DNA of 64,000 nt from Haladaptatus cibarius D43 (GTDB lineage: Archaea; Halobacteriota; Halobacteria; Halobacteriales; Haladaptataceae), in contig NZ_JDTH01000002.1 in assembly GCF_000710615.1 (NCBI RefSeq), positions 1,170,082 through 1,234,081 on the forward strand, in the 5' to 3' direction. A model generated the notes under the pieces. The model was given only the letters and a program-made list of their open reading frames with translations. It ran no database searches and had not been told where the DNA came from. The position numbers and the translations under genes are program-made. Of this stretch, positions 49,716 to 58,349 are shown one piece after another (position 1 is the stretch's first letter; each line of letters starts with the position of its first letter).

Positions 49716-50132
49716 ATGGAAGAAGTTATTCACGCACGCGGGCACGAGAACGTGAGCGCCGAACACGCGAGTACCTTCGAAATCACGACGGACGATTTTC
49801 TCACGCCCGCCGGGGACTGCATCCTCGCCATCGAGGCCGACCGCACCCCCGCCGATTTCGACCCCGAATTTGTCGAGGCCTGCGGAAGCGCGGACGCCGC
49901 GATTACCATGACCATCGAAGCGGACGGCTACGAACAAACGGTTTCCGGACGAGGCCATCCAGATTTCGAACTCGACAGCGACCGAAGCATGGTCGGTCGA
50001 ACCAGCGACTACATCGACGAGCGAACGTTCGTCGTCGGCTGCGAGTTTGCCGCCGAGGGCTTCGACAGAGAACTGGTGTCGGTCTTGGCGGAGGGTGCGG
50101 ACGTTACGGTGACGGTGACCGTCGATTCGTAA
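49716..50132 (+). CDS. DUF371 domain protein
   Basis: A 138-residue protein. VIHARGHENVSAEHASTFEITTDDFLTPAGDCILAIEAD matches the archaeal DUF371 family (MJ1544-like), a beta-sandwich fold of unknown role; GRGHPDFELDSDRSMVGRTSDYIDERTFVVGC... follows. The family is conserved across archaea and some Asgard and DPANN lineages, suggesting a basic function. It follows the small Cys-rich gene by 32 bases. Beyond the family name no activity is known. Confidence 0.85.
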   Translation: MEEVIHARGHENVSAEHASTFEITTDDFLTPAGDCILAIEADRTPADFDPEFVEACGSADAAITMTIEADGYEQTVSGRGHPDFELDSDRSMVGRTSDYIDERTFVVGCEFAAEGFDRELVSVLAEGADVTVTVTVDS

Positions 50133-50149
50133 GAAGACTGTGTCAGTGT

Positions 50150-50395
50150 CGGTGCGCTCTCGACTGTGCTTGGTCGGTGGCGCGCGGGAGTGAAGCGACT
50201 CGCGCGAGGGACGAGTGAGCGCAGTGAACGAAGAGGCTGGGGAGGACGAGGCATACGAGGTTTCGGAAAAATCTCGAAAGTGAGTAGCGCGGAACTTCGT
50301 TCCGCGGACAGTCGAGCGGCAAAGCCGCGAGACGACGGTGAAACCGCGAGCAAGCGATGGTGGTCTGATTGGAGTCGGAAACAGCTAGCAGTTCG
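50150..50395. repeat. Intergenic repeat element, family I copy 4
   Basis: A 245-base element between DUF371 and endonuclease III. The right end TCTGATTGGAGTCGGAAACAGC, then TAGCA (50364-50390), repeats the end at 7876-7905. GGCTGGGGAGGACGAGG (50237-50253) is a variant of the CGGTTGGGGAGG block. Two hairpin-like stretches, GGAACTTCGTTCC (50299-50311) and CGGCAAAGCCG (50323-50333), lie inside. GAGTGAAGCGACTCGCGCGAGGGACGAGTGAGCG forms the GC-rich palindromic left part. No open frame is convincing. Confidence 0.55.
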
Positions 50396-50492
50396 GCACT
50401 GCTGTTTGAAGTCCAACGAAGCTACAATTCGAAATCACTGTCTGGTAGTGTTCGCCGGAACCTAATTGCAAATCGGGTACTAACCCAATCTC

Positions 50493-51302
50493 ATGAGCGA
50501 CGGTCCGGAGCCGACAGAAAACATCAGCGGGGGTTCCGAGGGCGGCGGCATCGCCGATGTCTTCGACCCCGGCGAGGCAGACAACCGCGTCGAGGAGGTC
50601 GTAGACCGACTCGGCGAACTGTACTGGCAGAAAACCTACGGCGGACAGGACGCCTTCATCTGTCTCGTTAGAACCGTTCTCAGCCAGAACACGAGCGACG
50701 TGGCCAGTCAACCGGCCCACGACGACCTGCTTGGAAAATACGACGAGGACGACGCCGACCTCGCCGAATCGCTCGCGCACGCTGAACACGCCGAACTCGC
50801 GGACACGATTCGCTCGGCGGGCCTCTACAATCAGAAAGCCGACGTACTTATCGAAGCGGGCGAGGAGGTTCTGGCGAACTACGGTAGTGCGACTGACTTC
50901 GACCGATTCGTGACGGAAGAAGAATCGAGCGAAGTGCGGCAGGCGCTCCTCGACATGAACGGCGTCGGGCCGAAAACGGCGGACTGCGTCCTGCTGTTTT
51001 CGGGCGGTCAAGCGGGCGTCTTCCCGGTCGATACGCACGTCCATCGAATCTATCGCCGACTCGGCATCGCGCCCGCGGACGCAGACCACGAGGAAGTGCG
51101 AGAAGTGTTGGAGCGCGAGGTTCCCGCTGAAAAATGCGGCTTCGGGCACACCGCCAGTATTCAGTTCGGGCGTGAGTATTGCTCCGCCCGCAAGCCTGCG
51201 TGTTTGGATGGCCCTGAAGCCTGTCCGATGTCGGATTTGTGCGAGCAAGTCGGTGTGGATTCCGAGAGCAAAGACGTGGTTGACCCGGCGGAGGCCGACT
51301 GA
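50493..51302 (+). CDS. nth: Endonuclease III (HhH-GPD DNA glycosylase)
   Basis: A 269-residue base-excision repair enzyme that removes oxidised pyrimidines and nicks the abasic site. LDMNGVGPKTADCVLLFSGGQAGVFPVDTHVHRIYRRLGI contains the HhH (near 150) with the lysine of GVGPKTAD and the catalytic Asp of PVDTHVHR (near 178). The [4Fe-4S] cysteines are in CSARKPACLDGPEACPMSDLC near 228-248. An N-terminal extension of about 35 residues is acidic. The start at 50493 precedes the helical region. Its stop abuts the convergent aldehyde dehydrogenase gene. Confidence 0.92.
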   Translation: MSDGPEPTENISGGSEGGGIADVFDPGEADNRVEEVVDRLGELYWQKTYGGQDAFICLVRTVLSQNTSDVASQPAHDDLLGKYDEDDADLAESLAHAEHAELADTIRSAGLYNQKADVLIEAGEEVLANYGSATDFDRFVTEEESSEVRQALLDMNGVGPKTADCVLLFSGGQAGVFPVDTHVHRIYRRLGIAPADADHEEVREVLEREVPAEKCGFGHTASIQFGREYCSARKPACLDGPEACPMSDLCEQVGVDSESKDVVDPAEAD

Positions 51303-52694
51303 TTACTCCACCATCTCGTCGGTGTCCGAAACGTCCGTCACCCACATCGTTTTCTCGTTGACGAACTCGTGAATCCCGTGATGGGCCAGTTCGCGCCCGT
51401 AGCCCGAGTCCTTGACGCCGCCGAAGGGCAGTCGCGGGTCGGATTTGACCAGTTCGTTGACGAACACCATTCCGGACTCGATTTCGCGGGCGACCTCCTT
51501 CGCCTGCGTTTTGTCCTGCGTCCAGATGCTCGCACCGAGTCCGAATCGGGTTTTGTTGGCGCGGTCGATTGCCTCCTCTGTGTCCGAGACTTCGAATACG
51601 GACGCAACCGGGCCGAACATCTCGTCTTCGCCCGCAGGGCTTTCGTCCGGCACGCCAGTCAGAATCGTCGGCGGGTAGTACGCCCCCTCCCTGTCGAGGG
51701 GTTTCCCACCGAGTTCGAGGGTCGCGCCCGCCTCGATGCTGTCTTCGACCTGCTCGTGAAGTCCTTTCATCAAATCCTCGCGGGCCTGCGGGCCGATGTC
51801 GGTGTCCTCGTCCATCGGGTCGCCGATAGTCATCGACTCCATCGCTTCGGTGAATTTCTCCATGAACTCGTCGTACACGTCCTCGTGGACGACGAACCGC
51901 TTCGCTGCGATACAGGACTGCCCATTGTTGATACACCGGGCCTGCGCGCCGGTCTGTGCGGCGTCCTCGATGTCCGCATCGGGGAGCACGACGAACGGGT
52001 CGCTTCCGCCCAGTTCGAGGACGGAATTTTTCAGGTTCTTGCCCGCATTTTCGCCGATAGACCGCCCTGCTCCCGTGCTTCCCGTGAGCGTCGTCGCCGC
52101 GATTCGATCGTCCGAAATAACGTCCTCTACGGTGTCGGAACCGACGAGGAGCGTGGTGAACGCACCGTCCGGGTAGCCCGCCTTCTCGAACACGTCTTGG
52201 ATTGCGAGGGCGCACTGGGGAACGTTCGAGGCGTGTTTCAACAGGCCGACGTTGCCCGCGGTGAGGTTTGGCGCGGCGAACCGGAACACTTGCCAGAACG
52301 GGAAGTTCCACGGCATCACCGCGAGCACCGGGCCGAGCGGTTCGTAAGAAATGTAGCTTTCCACGCCCGGTTCAGTGCCGATACGTTCGTCTTGGAGAAA
52401 TTCGCCCGCGTGTTCGGCGTAGTAGTCACAGACCCACGCACATTTTTCCACCTCGGAAACCGCACTGCTGACGGGTTTGCCCATCTCCTTCGTCATCATC
52501 TCGGCGTATTCCTGCTTGTTTTCGCGGAGAACATCACCGGCTTTCGAGATGAGTCGCTGGCGTTCCTCGATAGGTCGTTCTCTCCACTCTTCGTAGGTTT
52601 CGTGTGCCTGTTTGAGTTTTTCGTCAACCGACTGCTCGTCGTCCGCATCGAACGTCTCGATTACCTCTTCAGTTGCCGGATTGAGACTTTCCAT
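51303..52694 (-). CDS. NAD(P)-dependent aldehyde dehydrogenase
   Basis: A 463-residue enzyme, length typical of succinate-semialdehyde/aldehyde dehydrogenases of the GabD type. PWNFPFWQVFRFAAPNLTAGN is the cofactor entry, TGSTGAGRSIGE the NAD(P) loop, VLELGGSDPFVVL the general base Glu region and NNGQSCIAAKRFVVHE the catalytic Cys. MESLNPATEEVIETF is chosen as start because the 54 codons upstream are not protein-like. The substrate is probably a short-chain or semialdehyde. It is adjacent to nth on the opposite strand, and the two stop codons touch. Confidence 0.88.
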   Translation of the reverse strand: MESLNPATEEVIETFDADDEQSVDEKLKQAHETYEEWRERPIEERQRLISKAGDVLRENKQEYAEMMTKEMGKPVSSAVSEVEKCAWVCDYYAEHAGEFLQDERIGTEPGVESYISYEPLGPVLAVMPWNFPFWQVFRFAAPNLTAGNVGLLKHASNVPQCALAIQDVFEKAGYPDGAFTTLLVGSDTVEDVISDDRIAATTLTGSTGAGRSIGENAGKNLKNSVLELGGSDPFVVLPDADIEDAAQTGAQARCINNGQSCIAAKRFVVHEDVYDEFMEKFTEAMESMTIGDPMDEDTDIGPQAREDLMKGLHEQVEDSIEAGATLELGGKPLDREGAYYPPTILTGVPDESPAGEDEMFGPVASVFEVSDTEEAIDRANKTRFGLGASIWTQDKTQAKEVAREIESGMVFVNELVKSDPRLPFGGVKDSGYGRELAHHGIHEFVNEKTMWVTDVSDTDEMVE

Positions 52695-52827
52695 AGTCGA
52701 TGAACACCGCCGATTCCCATGTACGCTTTGGCGGGAAATGCAAGGTCGAGAAAGGGGAGATATTCTAGTGAATTCGAGAAACCTTGTAAATGAATTAAGA
52801 TTAAAGCTGTGCGTGGCTCGGTGTAAT

Positions 52828-53073
52828 ATGACACAGGGGCACATGACGAACGACAAAAACGAGGTGACGAAGCAGGTATCCGACTACGAACTCAAAATCG
52901 TGCTGGTTCCTGAACTCGGTGAATATTCGACGACGCTCCGTCCCGACGTCGATTCGTCTCGTGCATCTCGTTTTCCATTTATCGTGCAGTCAATCCAGCG
53001 TTTCCGAATATACGCGCCGCATACTTATCACGACAGTTGCCGACACTCTGCGCCACATGAGATTCGAGCGTGA
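52828..53073 (+). CDS. Possible small gene or fragment, unknown
   Basis: An 81-codon frame starts MTQGHMTNDKNEVTKQVSDYELKIVLVPELGEY and so reads like protein for its first 50 residues, then becomes Arg/His-rich (SRASRFPFIVQSIQRFRIYAPHTYHDSC), unlike halophile protein. It lies in the 407-base gap between aldehyde dehydrogenase and the cation antiporter. A frameshifted or truncated gene fits better than an intact one. No motif is found. Confidence 0.2.
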   Translation: MTQGHMTNDKNEVTKQVSDYELKIVLVPELGEYSTTLRPDVDSSRASRFPFIVQSIQRFRIYAPHTYHDSCRHSAPHEIRA

Positions 53074-53101
53074 CAAAAGACCGACCGTGAGGGTGTCGTA
53101 G

Positions 53102-54307
53102 ATGTCCTCGCTCGAACTGTTCCTCGTCATCGGGGCGAGTCTCCTGTTCTCGCTAGTTCTGAGCGAGGCGTTCGAACGACTCGGCGAACCCGGATTCCTC
53201 GGCGAAATCGTCGCGGGAATCCTGCTCGGCCCATCCGTACTGATGCTCATCAGCAACACCAATCAGAACAACCCGTTTATCCTCATCGCAACCATTGGTG
53301 GCCTCCTGCTGTTTTTCGACGCAGGTTATCAGCAAATCAGTTTAGACCAACTGCTCGCTGCGTTTCGACCAGTGCTGATAATCGGTCTATCGGGTGTCAT
53401 CATTCCCTTCGTCGTCGGGTTCGCTATCGGAACCGGATACGGCTTCGGACTCGAATCGAGTCTCTACCTTGGCCTCATTCTCTCCGTAACTTCCGTCTCT
53501 ATCGTCGTCAGAACCCTCCTCTCGCTCGATAAACTCGACACCCAGTACGGCAGATGGATTCTCGGCGCGTCCGCCGTGGACGACGTTATCGGTCTTCTCG
53601 GTATCTCGATTCTCCCGCTGTTTTTCGTCGGCGGGGGAGCGAGCGCGACCGTTTCGGCGCTCGGCCTCGCTGCCCTCTTTTTCGTCGCCCTCGGCGTGTT
53701 CTACAAGTTCCTCCTTGACCCGATTGCGAACCTGCTCGCAAAATCCAAGGTAGATCAGGCAGATTTCATCGGCATTTTAGGCCTTCTCTTCGTGTTCGGC
53801 TACGCTTCCGACGCGGTGAACCTCTCCTACTTTATCGGTGCTCTCTCGGTCGGCCTCATCGTCTCCACGAACAAGCGACTCGAAGGCAAAAGCCTCCAGT
53901 CGAACATCTACGGCATCGCCTACGGCGTGTTCATCCCGCTCTATTTCGTCGCCATCGGCGCGCGAATGAATCTCGCCGATTTGACGCTCAACTCGTTCAT
54001 CATCGTCTTCGCCGTTCTCGGCCTCCTTTCGAACTTCATCGCAGGCTATGTCGGCAATCTCCTCGCTGGCGGCCCCCGCGAGCATTCGCTGATTTTCGGC
54101 TTCGCACTGCTTCCGCGCTCCGAATCCGGAATCGCAATCGTCGCACTCGGCGTTTCGCAGGAAATCGTCGGCAACCGGATTTTCGTCGCCTATCTGGTCG
54201 TCTTCGTGATTTCCGTGCTTCTGACGCCCTCGCTGTTGAAACGGGCGGTCAACCGCGCGGAGGCGAAAAACGGGACGCAATCGGGGCAGTCGGGGCAATC
54301 GAGTTAG
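53102..54307 (+). CDS. Cation:proton antiporter, CPA2/Kef type
   Basis: A 401-residue polytopic membrane protein with 12 predicted segments. LGEPGFLGEIVAGILLGPSVLML is the characteristic CPA2 segment; ILGASAVDDVIGLLGISIL contains the VDD acidic pair that binds protons/Na+, and AIGARMNLADLTLN and GNLLAGGPREHSLIFGFALLPRSESGIAIVALG are the conserved later parts. It probably exchanges Na+ or K+ for H+ and has no C-terminal RCK domain. The start follows a TAG in frame upstream. Confidence 0.87.
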   Translation: MSSLELFLVIGASLLFSLVLSEAFERLGEPGFLGEIVAGILLGPSVLMLISNTNQNNPFILIATIGGLLLFFDAGYQQISLDQLLAAFRPVLIIGLSGVIIPFVVGFAIGTGYGFGLESSLYLGLILSVTSVSIVVRTLLSLDKLDTQYGRWILGASAVDDVIGLLGISILPLFFVGGGASATVSALGLAALFFVALGVFYKFLLDPIANLLAKSKVDQADFIGILGLLFVFGYASDAVNLSYFIGALSVGLIVSTNKRLEGKSLQSNIYGIAYGVFIPLYFVAIGARMNLADLTLNSFIIVFAVLGLLSNFIAGYVGNLLAGGPREHSLIFGFALLPRSESGIAIVALGVSQEIVGNRIFVAYLVVFVISVLLTPSLLKRAVNRAEAKNGTQSGQSGQSS

Positions 54308-54324
54308 TCAAACATGTAGCGATT

Positions 54325-54876
54325 TCACTCCGACGAACTCCCGCCGTCCGAGTCCGATACGTCGTAGCGATTCGCGGCGGACTCGAATCCCGTTTCCATC
54401 TGCTCTTTGCTTCGGCGGCCTTCCGCTTCCGCCATGGCTTCCGGATCGGGGTTCACGTCGTCGTCGATTCGCGCCCACGATTTGTGGACTTTCGCGTGGC
54501 ACCAGCGACAGAGGTAGACCGTAATCTCGTGGCTCAGGGTTTCGCCGTCGCTCGCGTAGGAAAGGTGGTGTTCTTCCAACAGCGGTCGCTCGTCGGAGTG
54601 GGCCATCCGGCGCTCTTTGAGTCCGCAGCGAATGCATTGGCGCTCCCGATTTCGACAGCGAAAATGCGGGCAGTCACCCCAGTTCCAATCCCCGTCAGGG
54701 TTTGCGACCGGACACGCAAACTCCTCTTCCCGGCGCTCTTCCGCAAATTCGGGGTCGTGCTGTGGGTATTCGAAGGCGTATCGACACCGCCCCTCGTCGG
54801 TCAGATGGTCACAGAGTCCGGCGTGGTCGTAGGGGTCGTCCACGCCCACGGCGGTTCCCGACGGGGTTTTCTCCAT
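54325..54876 (-). CDS. HNH-like zinc-binding haloarchaeal protein
   Basis: A 183-residue protein. Cys pairs CRYAF...CPVAN, CPHFRCRNRERQCIRCGL and a terminal LEEHHLSYASD...LCRWCHAKVHKSWARID make an HNH-endonuclease-like beta-beta-alpha metal motif (HHLSY and CRWCHAKVH). Such genes recur in haloarchaea without assigned function; it may be a degenerate nuclease or a structural metal protein. The start MEKTPSGTAVGVDD is preferred to the Arg-rich frame 9 codons upstream. It converges on the cation antiporter with 17 bases between stops. Confidence 0.7.
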   Translation of the reverse strand: MEKTPSGTAVGVDDPYDHAGLCDHLTDEGRCRYAFEYPQHDPEFAEERREEEFACPVANPDGDWNWGDCPHFRCRNRERQCIRCGLKERRMAHSDERPLLEEHHLSYASDGETLSHEITVYLCRWCHAKVHKSWARIDDDVNPDPEAMAEAEGRRSKEQMETGFESAANRYDVSDSDGGSSSE

Positions 54877-54937
54877 GAGTGAGTCGTGGCGTCGCCGTCG
54901 CACAAACGTTTTGTTTCCTTCCTGAGCAGTGTGGGTC

Positions 54938-55285
54938 GTGCGCGTCGTACACGAATCCGATGGTCAGTCGCAACCGCTCGCAGAAAACGTTGAGACGGCG
55001 GACTCGTTTCTCACCCAAGCCCGCGGGCTGATGTTCCGCCGGTCGATTCCAGACGATTACGCTCTTGCCTTTCGGTTCGACGATGTCGCCTCGCGGGACG
55101 TCCACATGGTGTTTGTCCCGTTTTCACTTGACGTAATTTGGACGCAAGGCGGAGAAGTTCAGCAGGTCGAACGGCTTTCAGCGTGGACTGGATTGGCGAA
55201 AGCACGGGCGGACACTCTGTTCGAACTTCCGGCAGGAAGCGCGTCGGACGTGAAAATCGGCGATTCGGTTCGGTTGGCCGAATAG
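54938..55285 (+). CDS. DUF192 family protein
   Basis: A 115-residue protein. MRVVHESDGQSQPLAENVETADSFLTQARGLMFRRSIPDDYALAFRFDDVASRDVHMVFVPFSLDVIWTQGGEVQQVERLSAWTG is the DUF192 fold (beta-barrel, sometimes called the ACR family). The GLMFR and HMVFVP signatures are complete. GTG at 54938 or 54929 could start it; the former matches homologue lengths. The family's function is unknown, perhaps a small ligand-binding or secreted factor. It is divergent from the HNH-like gene by 61 bases. Confidence 0.8.
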   Translation: MRVVHESDGQSQPLAENVETADSFLTQARGLMFRRSIPDDYALAFRFDDVASRDVHMVFVPFSLDVIWTQGGEVQQVERLSAWTGLAKARADTLFELPAGSASDVKIGDSVRLAE

Positions 55286-55291
55286 AAAAAA

Positions 55292-55720
55292 TCAGTCCGC
55301 ATCGGGGAACGGCGTGAATCCATCTACTGGCGTAACGGAGTAATCGACGGTGAGGGTGTCCTGTGTCGCGCGAATCTTTCCGACGAAGGCCGAAATCTCT
55401 TCGAGCATTCCTTCGAGGACGAACAGTTCCATGCAGTAGTGGTCGCCGACGTGATTGTGGAAGTTCGACGCCACGAGGCCTTCGTGTTCGTGCCGGAGGT
55501 GCATCATTCGTTCCTCCACGTTCGTCGTCTCGTAGTCGAACATCACCGTGACGACACCCATCAGTTTGCGGTCTTCGAGTCTGCGGTCTTCGAACTCGCC
55601 GAGGAGGTTTCGACTGGCCTCACGGACGACTTCACTTCGCCCGGTGTAGCCGTGTTCGTCCGCGAACTGGTCGATTCGTTTGAGCAGTTCGTCCGGCATG
55701 GAGACGCTGACGACGGTCAT
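55292..55720 (-). CDS. nikR: Nickel-responsive regulator NikR-like
   Basis: A 142-residue protein. The N-terminal ribbon-helix-helix ([38 protein letters not shown]) binds DNA; the C-terminal domain holds [31 protein letters not shown], whose HxH plus downstream C fits the NikR high-affinity nickel site (His, His, Cys and an upstream His). It represses nickel uptake when nickel is bound. No nickel transporter gene is in the window. It converges on DUF192, with 6 bases between stop codons. Confidence 0.85.
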   Translation of the reverse strand: MTVVSVSMPDELLKRIDQFADEHGYTGRSEVVREASRNLLGEFEDRRLEDRKLMGVVTVMFDYETTNVEERMMHLRHEHEGLVASNFHNHVGDHYCMELFVLEGMLEEISAFVGKIRATQDTLTVDYSVTPVDGFTPFPDAD

Positions 55721-55759
55721 GTATTAACTCAGTCCCCATTCGCTATTAGAATCTTGTTA

Positions 55760-56815
55760 TCAGTATTCGAACTGGATTCGCTCGCGACCGGGGTCAATCG
55801 TAACTTCTCCGCCGACGGGAATCGGCGCGACAGGGGCGGTGTGGCCGAAATCGAGGTCGAAGACGACCGGCGCATCCGGATTGTACTCCGCGACGAGGTC
55901 GGCGATTGCATCGCGCTGGCGTTCGCGGTACGCTTCGCGTTCCTCGGGTGGCCTGGGAACCTCGTGTGACCGCGCTTTCGCCCGCCCGACGAGTACCGCC
56001 GAAAAACGGGACAGGAGGCCGCGTTCACCCATTCCCATCAGCACCCAGCGCACGTCAAACTCGCTCGGCAGTTCCTCGGACGTTTCGAGCAGGAGCACGG
56101 TTCCATCCAGTTCCTCGGGGTCGGGCAGATAGCGACTCACCGACAACTGCATGTCCACGATTTCCAGACTGCCGCCCCACGTTCGCCCCGTCACTGACTC
56201 CTCACCCCCGCGCCATTGCCAACCCGGGTTGGGTTCCATCTCGCGTCGCTTGTCGAGATTCTTCGGGTCGGCCCAGTCCAAATCCTCGTCGGTAAACTCC
56301 TCGGCGGGGCGAAGTTCCCCGAACGAATCTTCGAACATCGCCCGTTTTAAATGTTCGACGGTGTAGTCGTGCATCGACCCCTGCATGGCGAAGTCCGTGA
56401 ACAGGGTGCCGCCGTAGAAGGAAACGATGCCCTCGTTCCAGAGGACGGTCTGGAGGTTGGTATTGTCACTGATTCCGTAGAATCGTGTCGGATTCTCGCG
56501 GAGGACATCGGTGTCGAGATGCGGCAGGATTCGCACTTGGTCGGCCCCGCCGATGACCGTAACCACACCTTTGATGTTCGAGTCAGAAAACGCATCCATC
56601 ACGTCTTCCGCCCGCGCTTCAGGGTGGTCGTACAGCCACTCTGGCGACTTCGTCGCGGTCGGAAATTCGACCGGATTCAGCCCGAACTCCGATTTCAGAC
56701 GTTCCAAACCGAGTTCGTACACGTGCGGAAACGGCTCTGCAAGGCTGGTTCCGGGCGCGACGATGGCGATATCGTCACCCGGTTCGAGCGCCGGTGGGAC
56801 GGTGAAACCGTTCAT
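55760..56815 (-). CDS. LD-carboxypeptidase/MccF-like peptidase (S66)
   Basis: A 351-residue S66 peptidase. IAIVAPGTSLAEPFPH begins the fold; RFYGISDNTNLQTVLW holds the nucleophile Ser (GISD), LLLETSEELPSEF the Glu, and VFDLDFGHTAPVAPIPVGG the His. In bacteria S66 enzymes trim peptidoglycan tetrapeptides; MccF relatives inactivate microcin C-type peptide-nucleotides. Haloarchaea lack peptidoglycan, so a detoxifying or amide-hydrolysing role is more likely. The start at MNGFTVPPALEPGDD is preferred to the one 8 codons upstream. Confidence 0.85.
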   Translation of the reverse strand: MNGFTVPPALEPGDDIAIVAPGTSLAEPFPHVYELGLERLKSEFGLNPVEFPTATKSPEWLYDHPEARAEDVMDAFSDSNIKGVVTVIGGADQVRILPHLDTDVLRENPTRFYGISDNTNLQTVLWNEGIVSFYGGTLFTDFAMQGSMHDYTVEHLKRAMFEDSFGELRPAEEFTDEDLDWADPKNLDKRREMEPNPGWQWRGGEESVTGRTWGGSLEIVDMQLSVSRYLPDPEELDGTVLLLETSEELPSEFDVRWVLMGMGERGLLSRFSAVLVGRAKARSHEVPRPPEEREAYRERQRDAIADLVAEYNPDAPVVFDLDFGHTAPVAPIPVGGEVTIDPGRERIQFEY

Positions 56816-56973
56816 TTGTGACACATTTGTGAAACACAAACAAGTAGTTTCTCACCTGACTGGGGAGCTTTTCCCACCTAATCATCTGTTAATTCGGGCT
56901 GCAATCGGCAGTCGTTCCCTATTTCGCGCTTAACCGTGCCATAACAAAGTCGGATTCTATCGTTAGTAAACCC

Positions 56974-57372
56974 ATGTCAAACCGCTCCGTGGGAGGATAC
57001 GGGACCACCGATGGGTGGGCAACCCACGCCCCGAAACGAGCGTGGTTGCTGGTGGCACTCATCGCCGGGAAGACGCTCGACGCCGTGAGCACCGTCACAG
57101 TCCTCCATCTCCGCGACGACGTGTTCGAATCCGTCTGGCTTACACGGACACTGATGGAGACGTTCGGACGAGTCGAGGGGTCGCTTATCACGCTCATCCT
57201 CGCCGTCATCGGCGTGGCGATTCTCGCCGAAAGCGGTTTGATCATCAAACGACTGCTTCCCGACGACTGGACTCCCGACGGCTATCCCGCCGCATTCCGA
57301 ACCACGACCTATCTCGCCGCAGGCGCGTGGTACGGTCTTCTCGGAGTCCATAACTTCCTGTTGTTGTTCTGA
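56974..57372 (+). CDS. Membrane protein of unknown function (DUF5658-like)
   Basis: A 132-residue protein with four hydrophobic segments: RAWLLVALIAGKTLDAVSTVTVL, SLITLILAVIGVAILAES, a segment around TTYLAAGAWYGLLG and the C-terminal VHNFLLLF. The TLDAVSTVTVLHL pattern and small size resemble small haloarchaeal membrane proteins of the DUF5658 type; I am not certain of this. It starts after a 158-base gap that holds two short TTTGTGA-type direct repeats (about 56814-56834). Confidence 0.6.
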   Translation: MSNRSVGGYGTTDGWATHAPKRAWLLVALIAGKTLDAVSTVTVLHLRDDVFESVWLTRTLMETFGRVEGSLITLILAVIGVAILAESGLIIKRLLPDDWTPDGYPAAFRTTTYLAAGAWYGLLGVHNFLLLF

Positions 57373-57447
57373 ATGGCGGACGGAAGATTTGGAGGGAGGT
57401 ATTTCAAAGCGCGAAAGCGTCGCCACAGTATCGGCGAAGCCGCACTC

Positions 57448-58293
57448 TTACGCCATCCGATTCCGTGTCTCCTCCGTGTCGATGAAATCACGAACTGCTG
57501 CCGTAACGCGGTCGGGTGCTTCCGTCGGGCCGAAATGACTGACACCCTCGAATTCGACGAGTCGACTGTTCGGGAGGGCCTCGTTGACTACGCGGACGCT
57601 ATCTCGAAGATGAGCAGGGCCATCGGTTCCGGTCAGCATGAGCGCCGGTGAATCGACATCCGGGGTAGCGGGAAGACTGTACCGCTCGACGGCACGATCC
57701 ATCCGAACCGTATTCTCCACGTGTTCAACACAGGCAGGCCACGCTGGCCATTCTTGGAGCCATTGGTCAATATTTTCACACTTACCACCGTGAATGACCT
57801 CCCGAAGGTGGATCTTCATTGCGTCACGACGTCTTCCATCATTGAGTTGGGATTGCATCCGGGCGACGAGATTAGCCTGATCTCTGTATTCACCGGTGAG
57901 CACTGACGGTTCGTAGGCGACGAGTTTCTCGATCGGTGCAGTTCGGGCGGTTTCTATCGCTTGGAGACCGCCGAACGAGTGTCCGAACAGGATCGGATCG
58001 CCATCGACGGCGTCGATGATTGCATGCACGTCTTCGATTTCGCGTTCGAGGCAGTACCCCGTGCTTTGCTGCGGTTTCGAACCAAGACACGCAGAGTCCC
58101 GTTGCGTGGCGTCATCGCTGTCCCCGCGCCCTCGCCGGTCGGGAACGACGACGGTGTAGTCGTGCGCGAACTGGGGAACGATTGGCTTCCAGTAGCGTCG
58201 CGTGCCGCCGCCATGAAGGAGAATCAGTGGCGACCCGTCTCCGTATTGTTCGTATGCGATGCTTGTTCCGTCGGCAGAAGTAACCGTTTGCAT
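57448..58293 (-). CDS. Alpha/beta hydrolase
   Basis: A 281-residue hydrolase. LILLHGGGTRRYWKPIVPQF is the oxyanion region, DPILFGHSFGGLQAIETAR the nucleophile elbow (Ser in GHSFGG, near 108), and the C terminus ends LVEFEGVSHFGPTEAP with the catalytic His; the acid is probably Asp in LMLTGTDGPAHL. A long lid domain is present. It could be an esterase, lipase or haloperoxidase-like enzyme. It is 56 bases downstream of the HTH-10 gene on the same strand, perhaps its target. Confidence 0.83.
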   Translation of the reverse strand: MQTVTSADGTSIAYEQYGDGSPLILLHGGGTRRYWKPIVPQFAHDYTVVVPDRRGRGDSDDATQRDSACLGSKPQQSTGYCLEREIEDVHAIIDAVDGDPILFGHSFGGLQAIETARTAPIEKLVAYEPSVLTGEYRDQANLVARMQSQLNDGRRRDAMKIHLREVIHGGKCENIDQWLQEWPAWPACVEHVENTVRMDRAVERYSLPATPDVDSPALMLTGTDGPAHLRDSVRVVNEALPNSRLVEFEGVSHFGPTEAPDRVTAAVRDFIDTEETRNRMA

Positions 58294-58349
58294 CGATGTA
58301 CAAATTCGGGAGCAGTTTGGCTAAGACTGTCTCTCATCTATGCGGCCAT